Source of the DNA: Aminipila terrae
GTDB taxonomy: Bacteria; Bacillota; Clostridia; Peptostreptococcales; Anaerovoracaceae
Length of the DNA stretch: 64,000 bases
Assembly (NCBI RefSeq): GCF_010120715.1
Contig: NZ_CP047591.1
Location: 682,001-746,000, forward strand
Direction of reading: 5' to 3'
Every line of letters starts with the position of its first letter. Within the stretch, counting starts at the first letter, position 1. Below the pieces are notes generated by a model, which worked only from the letters and a program-made list of their open reading frames with translations, was not told the DNA's origin and ran no database searches. Of the stretch, positions 56,921 through 64,000 are shown in pieces. The position numbers and the translations under genes were made by a program.

Positions 56921-57270
56921 GTTTTTGTAATAGGAACTGTTGTAAAGCCAAGCAAGTCACATAAGGTTTCAGTTACAGCCTCAAGTGCTGTCGTAACACT
57001 TTGCACATCACCACTGATAACAACTGAGCCGGTGAAACGATCCAGAAACCCAATTTCTACATCTGCCATCTTAGTAGCAACGTCTGCTGCAATGATAGCT
57101 GTTTCATAAGGTGACAGAGTGAGGATGCCAATGGCTCCTCTGTCATCTATCCCTAAACGCTCATATATATCAGGCATGGGCGAAGCAATCACATGAGCAA
57201 TTGTGACCTGCTTACCAGGTACCGATTCCTGTATGATACGCTCTGTAGCTTTTTCAATAGCTGTTCCCAT
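56917..57270 (-). CDS. BMC shell protein of the circularly permuted EutS/PduU type
   Basis: 117 residues. The order of secondary-structure blocks is permuted: an N-terminal 'ERIIQESVPGKQVTIAHVIASP' barrel strand, then 'GAIGILTLSPYETAIIAADVATKMADVEIGFLDRFTGSVVISGDVQSVTTALEAV'. EutS and PduU start in the same way ('RIIQE.VPGKQVTLAHIIA'). These hexamers carry a beta-barrel that plugs the pore. It overlaps the EutP gene by four bases and follows cutD by 40 bp. Confidence 0.92.
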   Translation of the reverse strand: MGTAIEKATERIIQESVPGKQVTIAHVIASPMPDIYERLGIDDRGAIGILTLSPYETAIIAADVATKMADVEIGFLDRFTGSVVISGDVQSVTTALEAVTETLCDLLGFTTVPITKT

Positions 57271-57310
57271 AAAACTTACCTTTCAATTCTGTTCGAATAA
57301 TCCTTCACCA

Positions 57311-58264
57311 TTAATGACGAATAACAGAAACAGGGAAATCATATTTTTTGATCCATCCTTCAATTCTGTCCAAATCTTCATCACTCAAGCTTGGATCTCC
57401 TTTAATAGGATATTCTTTACCAAGCTGATTATACTTATTTACACCTAACTTATGATATGGAAGTAAATCGATACCCTTAAAGTTTTTCTGATCACGATAA
57501 GGCATTAGGAATTCAATAACCTGACTGATTTCTTCCTCGCTGTCATTTATTCCTTTTAGCATAGGCATTCTGACTTGCACATTATATCTTCTATGAAGAA
57601 GTTCTTTTAAATTAGTTAAAATCTGCTCATTACGAACCCCTGTCAGTTCAAAGTGTTTGTCAGAATTCATCTGCTTAATATCGTATAGGAATAAATCCGT
57701 GAACTCAGCAATCTTTAATATATTTTCTAATTTAGTATATCCACAGGTCTCAATAGCAGTATTTATTCCTTCCTGCTTACAGGCCTGCAATAAACTGGTT
57801 GCGGCCTCTGTCTGCATGGTTACTTCACCACCACCCAAAGTCACTCCGCCTCCGGAAACTTCGTAGAAGGTTTTATCTTCTAAAATAATTTCCAGCAATT
57901 CTGAAATTGTTTTAACTTCCCCTACAATTGTAAGTGCATTAGCATTACAAACTTCTACACATTTTTGGCATCCAAGACAATCAATGTTATGTTGTACCTC
58001 ATGCTTTTGGTTATCCTCTGAGATAGTGTGTATCCCAACTGGACAAGCAGAAACACAAGCACCGCAATTAGTACACGAGTTGCTTTTGAACATTACTTGA
58101 AATTTCTTTTCTAATCCTTCAGGATTTGCGCACCATTTGCAGCGGAGCGGACATCCCTTAAAAAACACCAGCGTTCTTATTCCAGGACCATCATACATAT
58201 TGTATTTTTGTATATTGAAAATCGTTGCTTTTCTTTCAATAATACCTGTATTTGTATTGTTCAT
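57311..58264 (-). CDS. cutD: Choline TMA-lyase activating enzyme (radical SAM)
   Basis: Installs the glycyl radical on CutC using SAM. About 317 residues with the radical SAM CxxxCxxC in 'FFKGCPLRCKWCANPEG' (about residue 38-45), two ferredoxin-type [4Fe-4S] sites ('CTNCGACVSACPVG', 'CLGCQKCVEVC') and 'VTLGGGEVTMQ', 'DIKQMNSDKH', 'RMPMLKGINDSEEE' of the glycyl-radical activase family. The start at 58264 has a GGAG ten bases upstream; a TTG nine bases earlier would sit on the ribosome binding site. A stem-loop separates it from cutC. Confidence 0.96.
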   Translation of the reverse strand: MNNTNTGIIERKATIFNIQKYNMYDGPGIRTLVFFKGCPLRCKWCANPEGLEKKFQVMFKSNSCTNCGACVSACPVGIHTISEDNQKHEVQHNIDCLGCQKCVEVCNANALTIVGEVKTISELLEIILEDKTFYEVSGGGVTLGGGEVTMQTEAATSLLQACKQEGINTAIETCGYTKLENILKIAEFTDLFLYDIKQMNSDKHFELTGVRNEQILTNLKELLHRRYNVQVRMPMLKGINDSEEEISQVIEFLMPYRDQKNFKGIDLLPYHKLGVNKYNQLGKEYPIKGDPSLSDEDLDRIEGWIKKYDFPVSVIRH

Positions 58265-58315
58265 ACTATTCAATCTCCAGTTTGATATATCTTGGTCTTT
58301 AAATAGATAATTTAT

Positions 58316-58364
58316 TGCTGCCTGCAGCCTTACGGCTCAAAGTTGGCTATTACTGCAGACAGCA
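58316..58364. promoter_or_regulatory. Intercistronic stem-loop between cutC and cutD
   Basis: TGCTGCCTGCAG and CTGCAGACAGCA form a 12-bp stem with one wobble around a 25-nt loop. No T-tract follows. It may stabilise the cutC message or partly terminate, giving less activase than lyase. Confidence 0.7.
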
Positions 58365-58398
58365 GATTTATTAATTTAAAGTCAATATAATTTATAGT

Positions 58399-60948
58399 TT
58401 AGAAATGTGTCAGCATAGTTCTGCTGATAATTTCATCCTGAACATCTTTGCATAATTCTACGAAGAATGCACTGTAACCTGCTACACGAACAACCAGGTC
58501 ACGATACTGTTCTGGGTGCTTCTGAGCTTCAATCAATGTCTTGTTATCAAGATAGTTGAACTGCATTTCACCATTACCCATTGCACAAGCTGCACGAAGT
58601 AATGCAATGATACCAGCTTCACCTTCCGGTGTATCAAGAAGACCTGCCATCAGCTTAAAGTTGTGAACCATACCAATATTCATGTTATCACATGCCAGTT
58701 TTGAAACTGACTTGATGATAGCTGTAGGTCCCTTGTAGTCAGCACCCTGAGTAGGGCTGATACCATCTGATAATGGTGACCAAGCTGCACGGCCATTTGC
58801 TGATGCACCTAACAATTGTCCAAATGGAGTATTGTTAGAAATTGATAAAGTACCATGACTTAATACTGAATATAATGTCTTATAGTTACGGTGATCCATT
58901 TCAGTAAAGTTAATTAAATCAGCAGCAATTAAATCTGCATAATCATCATCATTACCATACTTAGGAGCAGCAAGACAATCAGCCTTAACCTGGTCATATC
59001 CAGCAAAGTCAGCCTTTAATGCTGTATTTAATTGTTCCAGTGTATATTTCTTGTCATCAAATACTAATTTCTTAATAGCAGCCATTGAGTCCGCATAAGT
59101 AGCAAGACCAGACCATACAACACCAGGTCCGAAGTTATACATAGCTCCACCAGCAGATACATCCTTAGCCTTGTCCATACAGCCTTCATACATGATAGAC
59201 ATTAATGGCTTTGGTGCTAATTCTCTGTGCACACGCTGTGAAATAACTGTAGCAACGCTTGTCCACTTCGTTACATACTGAATCATTCTCTTAACTGCAG
59301 CATCAAATTCTTCATAAGTCTTATACTGACTAATATCGCCATAATCTGGGCAAACCTGCTTTTCATACCAAAGTGGAACACCATGGTTCAGAACAAGTTC
59401 AATACAGATTGGCCACTGTGTATAAGCTGTTGAAGTCCACTGATACAGACGACCTGATTTCTGAGGTTCTACACAACCCATCAGGCAGTAGTCTCTTGCA
59501 TCTTCAATTGAAACACCCTTTGCAAGCATCATCTTGATATGAGTATCATCAAAGTGGCAAGCAGGGAATCCCATTCCTGAACGTACTACATCAACAATCT
59601 TCTTCATATATTTCTGTGGAGAAGCCTTATGAATACGGCATGCAAGTGATGGCTGATAAATTCTTACGTGTCTAACAGCATCCATTAACAAATAAGTTAA
59701 ATCATTTGTTGCATCCTGTCCATCACGAGTAACACCACCAACACACATATTTACGAATGGCTGGTAACCAGCAAAGAATTTAGAAGCTCCTTCACTTGTA
59801 ACCCACATCATCTCTGATAACTTAATCAGCATACAACCCGCAAGGTCAAATGCTTCGTAATCTGTCATACGTCCTGACTCAATATCAGCCTTATAGAAAG
59901 GATACATATACTGGTCAGCACGTCCAATTGACATACCAGTCTGGTTTTCTTCTACTACTAATAAAGATTCAATAGTAAACATGGACTGAATAGCTTCCCA
60001 GAACGTTTCAGGCTTATGAGCAGGAACTCTTGCATTTACTTCTGAAATCTTCTGTAACTCTGCTTTACGCTTAGGATCTGTTTCCTTAGCAGCCAGTTCA
60101 GCGGCATATTCTGACATACGCTTAGCGTAAATCATAACACCTTCAGTTGTATCAATAATAGATTTATAGAAATAAATCTTTTCAATATCTTCAGGATTTT
60201 CATAATCTAATTTAGCCAGATGATCATTTGCTTCCTTCTGAATATCTAACATACCCTTATGCATAAGAATTACATCATATCCAGGGTTAGAGTCTCCACC
60301 ACCGTTTGTTGCGTGGTAAGAGCAGTCTGAAACAAACGATTCACCGGAAAGTTCCCAAACACCAGCTTCTCTATATTGGTCTTCACAGTATTCGTCAACA
60401 GACTTTCCTGCCCAGTATGGGAACAATTCTTCACGCATGATCTTCTTGTCTTCTTCTGAAACATAGAATGGGTCCTGATCACGGGTGCCGATTGTATCGA
60501 TTTCATCAAGCATCCATCTCCATGCAATATCAGGTGAAAAAGCTCCGGCACGAGGAGCACCACAAGGAGCGCCTACAATCAATTCATTGTCCTGAATTAC
60601 TAATGGAGCAGTTTCACAACAGTACTTAAAGCACTTAGCACGAAGCATAATCTTAGGCATACCAGGATTTTCTTTCGCAATCTTGGTAACCGCTTTTGCA
60701 CGGAAAGTTGTAATAGTTGGTACCTGCTTTAAATAGTTTTCCTTTAATAATTTATGTCTCTGTGTCATTCCATTTGGAATTCCAGTTCCATTATCATTAG
60801 CGGCAACTGTTTCTCTGTACACAAATGTATCATTCTTTGTAATTTCACTGGAAACGCCTTCAAACATCTTCATGATAGCTGCGCGTTCCTCTGCAGACAT
60901 GCTTTTGGTAGCTTCTGCAAATTTTTCTGAAAATTCACGAATATCCAA
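58399..60948 (-). CDS. cutC: Choline trimethylamine-lyase (glycyl radical enzyme), type I
   Basis: Cleaves choline to trimethylamine and acetaldehyde. 849 residues. The radical Gly824 is in 'VRVAGYSAFF', the thiyl Cys492 and Glu494 in 'MGCVEPQ'. The choline-specific set known from the Desulfovibrio enzyme (Tyr208, Asp216, Phe395, Cys489, Glu491, Thr502, Tyr506) is fully present with a constant +3 shift: Tyr211, Asp219, Phe398, Cys492, Glu494, Thr505, Tyr509. This separates it from glycerol, propanediol and isethionate lyases. Its length matches the short (type I) CutC without the ~300-residue N-terminal extension. AGG-type ribosome binding site. Cargo of the microcompartment. Confidence 0.97.
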   Translation of the reverse strand: MDIREFSEKFAEATKSMSAEERAAIMKMFEGVSSEITKNDTFVYRETVAANDNGTGIPNGMTQRHKLLKENYLKQVPTITTFRAKAVTKIAKENPGMPKIMLRAKCFKYCCETAPLVIQDNELIVGAPCGAPRAGAFSPDIAWRWMLDEIDTIGTRDQDPFYVSEEDKKIMREELFPYWAGKSVDEYCEDQYREAGVWELSGESFVSDCSYHATNGGGDSNPGYDVILMHKGMLDIQKEANDHLAKLDYENPEDIEKIYFYKSIIDTTEGVMIYAKRMSEYAAELAAKETDPKRKAELQKISEVNARVPAHKPETFWEAIQSMFTIESLLVVEENQTGMSIGRADQYMYPFYKADIESGRMTDYEAFDLAGCMLIKLSEMMWVTSEGASKFFAGYQPFVNMCVGGVTRDGQDATNDLTYLLMDAVRHVRIYQPSLACRIHKASPQKYMKKIVDVVRSGMGFPACHFDDTHIKMMLAKGVSIEDARDYCLMGCVEPQKSGRLYQWTSTAYTQWPICIELVLNHGVPLWYEKQVCPDYGDISQYKTYEEFDAAVKRMIQYVTKWTSVATVISQRVHRELAPKPLMSIMYEGCMDKAKDVSAGGAMYNFGPGVVWSGLATYADSMAAIKKLVFDDKKYTLEQLNTALKADFAGYDQVKADCLAAPKYGNDDDYADLIAADLINFTEMDHRNYKTLYSVLSHGTLSISNNTPFGQLLGASANGRAAWSPLSDGISPTQGADYKGPTAIIKSVSKLACDNMNIGMVHNFKLMAGLLDTPEGEAGIIALLRAACAMGNGEMQFNYLDNKTLIEAQKHPEQYRDLVVRVAGYSAFFVELCKDVQDEIISRTMLTHF

Positions 60949-61014
60949 AATTTGTACCTCTCATTCTTTTTTATTTTGTCAGATTCATTGGTCTGATTTT
61001 AGCTGTATATATTG

Positions 61015-62505
61015 CTATTGAATTGCTTCTATAGCCTTTTTTAAAATGCTATGGAGCATTTGTATATTCTCAGAATCTTTCTCTTCCTTAGATGTTAATC
61101 CATATGAGGAATTGTTTTCTTCTGCTAATACACCCCTTGTTATTTCTTCTGTTTTTCGCACTCCATATCCAACTTTGCGGACGTAGATTAAATTCATAGG
61201 CGAAACATTGTCGGAGGTCATACCTTCTCCAGCGGATCCGCTGCCTAAAGTCATAGCAGGGAATAAATTAGTTGTAGCACCCATACTGCCAAAAACAGCC
61301 GGTGTATTAACAAGTACTCTGCCTACTGGCTTTTTTAAAGCAAACTGACGGATTACATCTTCGTCGTTTGAATGAATGACCAAAGTGTGTCCATGCCTCT
61401 CACTTAGTAAGAGTTCAATACACTTTTCACAAGCATGCATCCAGTCATCTTCAATATAGTAAGCTAAAACGGGACACAGCTTTTCTTTTGAGTAAGGATT
61501 ATTTTCAGAAACATATTTTTGTTCTGAAATCAATATTTTCACACTGTCAGGGACGTAGAAGCCTGCTTTTTTAGCCAATTGCTGAGCTGTTTTACCAAAC
61601 ATTTCAGAATCTGCACTTCCGTCAAAACGGAAAAATAAAGCACCAAGTCTTTTGGCTTCATCTTCCGACATAAAATAAGCACCATTATTTTGCAACTCTG
61701 TTTTAACCTGTGTTGCGATACAGCTGTCCACAACAATAGATTGTTCAGCTGCTGATACTATACCATTGTCAAAAGTTTTGCTGGCAATAATGTCACATAC
61801 TGCCTGTCTTATATCAGCAGTACGTTCAATAAATGCCGGACCATTCCCATTTCCTCCATAAATAACTGGTTTACCTGCCTGATATGCTTCTTTCAGCATT
61901 GCGGGAACACCCGTATTCATAATTAAAGAGGTTGCTTTATGATTCATCAGCTCAATAGTACCACTAGGAGTCACTGTATGCAAGTATGCAAGTGCTCCTT
62001 CTGGAAGGCCATAGCCTTCAGCTGCACGAATCAAAATGTCAAGAGTTTTTGCAATAGTTTTCTTTGCTCTAGGGTGAGGCGAAAATATAATCGCATTTCC
62101 TGATTTAATTGCTATTAACGCTTTATAAATTGTAGTGGATACCGGACTTGTTGCAGGACATAGCGCAACAACAACGCCCATTGGTACCCCTACATCCATA
62201 GTTCTTTTCTGTTTGTCTTCATTGATAATGCCTACACAACGCATGCCTCTTAGTCTTGTTCTTAAATAGTCACAGGCAAATTTATTTTTAATGCATTTGT
62301 CCTGCCAGTTGCCATAATCAGTTTCGTCACAAGACATTTTGGCAAGTTCGCTGATGTGCTTATCAATTTCTTCCGCCATGCGTTCAACAATCTCGTCTAA
62401 TTTTTCCTGAGGAAAAGTTGCAAGTTTTTTTTGTGCCTCGCGTGCATTCTCCGCAAGAATTCGAGATTCTTGTATGGAGAGCAAATCATTATCAATAATA
62501 TTCAT
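61015..62505 (-). CDS. Aldehyde dehydrogenase paralogue with Ser at the catalytic Cys position
   Basis: A 496-residue protein of the CoA-acylating acetaldehyde dehydrogenase family, alignable without gaps to the 533-residue enzyme encoded at 49802-51403 in the active-site region. At residue 251, where that enzyme has Cys ('NGTICASEQS'), this one has 'NGIVSAAEQS'; the codon is TCA (61753-61755). The NAD loop is 'ALCPATSPVSTTIYKAL' and 'GGNGNGPAFIERTA' is kept. It lacks the Cys-rich tail but ends in a helix ('NIQMLHSILKKAIEAIQ') that could be an encapsulation peptide. It is probably inactive as a thiol-dependent acylating dehydrogenase, so a structural or regulatory role is likely. Placed just before cutC in transcription. 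Confidence 0.9.
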   Translation of the reverse strand: MNIIDNDLLSIQESRILAENAREAQKKLATFPQEKLDEIVERMAEEIDKHISELAKMSCDETDYGNWQDKCIKNKFACDYLRTRLRGMRCVGIINEDKQKRTMDVGVPMGVVVALCPATSPVSTTIYKALIAIKSGNAIIFSPHPRAKKTIAKTLDILIRAAEGYGLPEGALAYLHTVTPSGTIELMNHKATSLIMNTGVPAMLKEAYQAGKPVIYGGNGNGPAFIERTADIRQAVCDIIASKTFDNGIVSAAEQSIVVDSCIATQVKTELQNNGAYFMSEDEAKRLGALFFRFDGSADSEMFGKTAQQLAKKAGFYVPDSVKILISEQKYVSENNPYSKEKLCPVLAYYIEDDWMHACEKCIELLLSERHGHTLVIHSNDEDVIRQFALKKPVGRVLVNTPAVFGSMGATTNLFPAMTLGSGSAGEGMTSDNVSPMNLIYVRKVGYGVRKTEEITRGVLAEENNSSYGLTSKEEKDSENIQMLHSILKKAIEAIQ

Positions 62506-62558
62506 TTATGACTCTCCTTTTCGTCAAAATTCTAACTTTCTGATTTAACAGTAGATTA

Positions 62559-62864
62559 TTAACCAAGTAATTTTTCAAGTGAATAACGGGCAATAATCTT
62601 TTCAAGATCCTGATGTGGTCTTGCGATAACGACTGAACTGTAAAGATTACCATCTTCCATTTCTGTTACAGCCTTTACACCAGCAGCTACAGCAGTCTTG
62701 CATGCTCCTACATCTCCTCTTACTAACACTGAGATGTAACCAGATGCTGTATTTTCGTATCCTACCAGCTCAACGTCTGCTGCCTTACACATTGCATCCG
62801 CCGCTTCTAAAACGAAAACCAAACCAAATGTTTCAACTAAGCCTAAAGCTTCAAAATTTGCCAT
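62559..62864 (-). CDS. BMC-H hexameric shell protein
   Basis: 101 residues, one BMC domain: 'FEALGLVETFGLVFVLEAADAMCKAADVELVGYENT' and 'ISVLVRGDVGACKTAVAAGVKAV'. It has 'VVIARPHQDL' at the domain end and a short tail. It is the second of two adjacent shell genes (33-bp gap), and the two are about equally divergent from the BMC-H proteins at the far end of the locus. It has a rare Cys in the helix (AMCKAAD). Confidence 0.95.
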   Translation of the reverse strand: MANFEALGLVETFGLVFVLEAADAMCKAADVELVGYENTASGYISVLVRGDVGACKTAVAAGVKAVTEMEDGNLYSSVVIARPHQDLEKIIARYSLEKLLG

Positions 62865-62897
62865 CTGTGTAGTTCCTTTCTTATAAATAATATTTAA

Positions 62898-63194
62898 CTA
62901 AGCATCAATATCGTGTACAGATACGATATCGCCTACCGCCGAAATCGGACGAGGCATAACATTCTTTGCAGTTAGTTTGCCTATTGCAGAAGCAGCTTCA
63001 GCACCAGCCTCAACAGCAGCTTTTACAGCAGCAACGTCACCTTTAACCAAAATTGTAACTAATGTTGATCCGATGTTTTCATAAGCAACCAGCTCAACAT
63101 CAGCAGCTTTGAGCATTTTATCTGCTCCCTCTAGCGCAGGTACCATTCCTAAAGTCTCAATTAAACCTAACGCCTGTTCTCCATAATATCTCAC
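62898..63194 (-). CDS. BMC-H hexameric shell protein
   Basis: 98 residues with a full BMC domain: 'QALGLIETLGMVPALEGADKMLKAADVELVAYENIGSTLVTILVKGDVAAVKAAVEAGAEAASAIGKL' and 'NVMPRPISAVGDIVSVHDID'. A five-residue N-terminal extension (MRYYG) precedes it. A 12-bp perfect stem-loop lies just upstream of its ribosome binding site. Confidence 0.95.
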   Translation of the reverse strand: MRYYGEQALGLIETLGMVPALEGADKMLKAADVELVAYENIGSTLVTILVKGDVAAVKAAVEAGAEAASAIGKLTAKNVMPRPISAVGDIVSVHDIDA

Positions 63195-63216
63195 GGAAAA
63201 ATCCTCCTCTCACATT

Positions 63217-63251
63217 TATCCTTAGGGCATAAATACATTGCCCTAAGGATA
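63217..63251. promoter_or_regulatory. Perfect 12-bp intercistronic stem-loop
   Basis: TATCCTTAGGGC (63217-63228) and GCCCTAAGGATA (63240-63251), 11-nt loop. Between a small gene and the first shell gene. No T-tract on the minus strand, so an RNA-processing or stabilising element is likely. Confidence 0.75.
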
Positions 63252-63276
63252 TTTTAACAATTAACCAATTATTTAT

Positions 63277-63540
63277 TTATTTAATATAAGTATTAATTGT
63301 GTCTGCACCTTCTTTATGTGCGTGATAATAAACTCTCAGTTCACCTTTTGGATCAAGATCATATCTTGTTTCTTCTAACAAACCATTGGCTTCACCTGTC
63401 ATAATTGCTTCAATTACAGCAGGTTTTCTCAAAGCTTTAAAGCTGCCATACTGGCCTTTCAGAGCTTCAATTACATCATCAGCACATGCTTCTTTTACAG
63501 TTGTAAAATACTTTAATATTGCATAGTTAAGTGGTCTCAT
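63277..63540 (-). CDS. Small conserved-looking protein with winged-helix-like pattern
   Basis: 87 residues, soluble, mixed helix/strand: 'NYAILKYFTTVKEACADDVIEALKGQYGSFKALRKPAVIEAIMTGEANGLLEETRYDLDPKGELRVYYHAHKEG'. The helix-helix-helix-strand-wing order suits a small winged helix, but I recognise no named family. It is four bases from the end of the membrane protein gene and upstream of the shell genes, so it belongs to the choline operon. It could be a local regulator or a helper of the transporter. Good AGGAGG upstream. Confidence 0.7.
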   Translation of the reverse strand: MRPLNYAILKYFTTVKEACADDVIEALKGQYGSFKALRKPAVIEAIMTGEANGLLEETRYDLDPKGELRVYYHAHKEGADTINTYIK

Positions 63541-63544
63541 TTTA

Positions 63545-64000
63545 TTAGTCCTCCTTCTTTCTGAATAAATCCATTGGGTTCATAGCGATTACCAGGATAC
63601 CAAGTACCATAACTATAGCAGCAGCCCATGCAATTGGAGGTAATCCCATACCTTTTTGTCCGTCAAATACGCCTAAAACAATCCAGATAAAGAACGGACC
63701 CCAGAAGGAATATGCGCCATTACAAGCCATACCCAGAGCAGCACCGCACATGCTGTTTCCTTTATACCATAAGCTATATGCATATACAGATGCAAAACCG
63801 CTGATAATAAAGAAAATTAATGAAGGCATATCTGTTACTACGTTGCCAATTAATTCTCCAGCAAGGCCAACTCCACCACCGGAAAGAATACCCCAAAGTG
63901 GAACTAAAATAATTAAGTTTGTAAGACCTGATGTACACTGTCTGATTGTGATACCGATTTCATAGTCAATCATGGAAGTACCATAACCAGCTACACAACC
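63545..64000 (-). CDS. Membrane transporter-like protein, 5' part beyond the window
   Basis: The frame is open to the right edge (…GYGTSMIDYEIGITIRQCTSG), so at least 151 C-terminal residues are visible and the true start lies outside. About four hydrophobic helices can be seen ('LIILVPLWGILSGGGVGLAG', 'LIFFIISGFASVYAYSLWY', 'AYSFWGPFFIWIVLGVF', 'IAWAAAIVMVLGILVIAM'), with a charged tail 'FRKKED'. The pattern recalls drug/metabolite-type transporters that occur in choline-utilisation loci. Choline uptake or release of trimethylamine are possible roles (inference). Confidence 0.65.
   Translation of the reverse strand, partial: GCVAGYGTSMIDYEIGITIRQCTSGLTNLIILVPLWGILSGGGVGLAGELIGNVVTDMPSLIFFIISGFASVYAYSLWYKGNSMCGAALGMACNGAYSFWGPFFIWIVLGVFDGQKGMGLPPIAWAAAIVMVLGILVIAMNPMDLFRKKED

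Noticed and set aside
58399..60948. Glycyl radical enzyme as isethionate, glycerol or propanediol lyase
   Set aside because: All known choline-binding residues of CutC are present at a constant offset.

Overview
The window comes from an AT-rich, monoderm, endospore-forming anaerobe of the class Clostridia. Evidence seen here: a sporulation set (spoIIM, spoVS, a CotF-type coat gene), a T-box leader on valS, the folate branch of one-carbon metabolism (fhs-fchA-folD), a clostridial 16S-tRNA(Ile)-23S-5S operon, and strong AGGAGG ribosome binding sites. A relative of the Anaerovoracaceae (Clostridiales Family XIII) fits gene content, but I cannot prove the genus by eye. Nearly all genes lie on the minus strand.

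Layout. 1-7.1 kb: GNAT, mnmA, a lipid kinase, folC, and valS with its T-box. 7.35-9.9 kb (plus strand): a two-solute-binding-domain/PAS/GGDEF receptor. 9.96-17 kb: a cobalamin-riboswitch operon (cbiK, cbiL, hemA, a CobK-SirC fusion, hemC, a CobA-HemD fusion), followed by hemL and hemB. Together these make cobalt-precorrins from Glu-tRNA. 19.5-22.7 kb: folD-fchA-fhs. 22.8-29.6 kb: housekeeping genes (rnhB, ylqF, rplS, a Xer recombinase, spoIIM, Nudix, proC-proB, a TetR regulator). 29.7-34.5 kb: an unusual cassette of a polytopic membrane protein, HypA, a giant FeS/FAD oxidoreductase and HypB, with no hydrogenase. 34.7-42.9 kb: ABC-F, coat protein, SpoVS, a candidate C-rich small RNA, a YprB-like nuclease, a metallophosphoesterase, proA, a nitroreductase and a GH114-like protein. 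42.96-48.65 kb: an rRNA operon with two tandem promoters.

48.75-64 kb is a choline-utilisation bacterial microcompartment (BMC) locus, cut off at the right edge. CutC (choline trimethylamine-lyase) is activated by CutD and yields trimethylamine and acetaldehyde. An active CoA-acylating aldehyde dehydrogenase (Cys251) and PduL convert acetaldehyde to acetyl-CoA and acetyl-phosphate. The shell is built from four BMC-H, one BMC-T (PduT type with Cys38), two EutS/CutR-like BMC proteins and one EutN vertex protein. PduS, EutQ, EutP and an EutT-like protein accompany it. The second aldehyde dehydrogenase has Ser at the catalytic Cys position.

Five genes (mnmA, folC, the GGDEF receptor, the DUF5692-like gene twice, the FeS/FAD oxidoreductase) are broken by six one-base losses, each in a short homopolymer. 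That is the signature of a sequencing or assembly error more than of real decay. The most novel leads are the C-rich small RNA at 37.7 kb, the HypA/HypB-DUF5692-oxidoreductase cassette, and the oddities inside the choline BMC locus.
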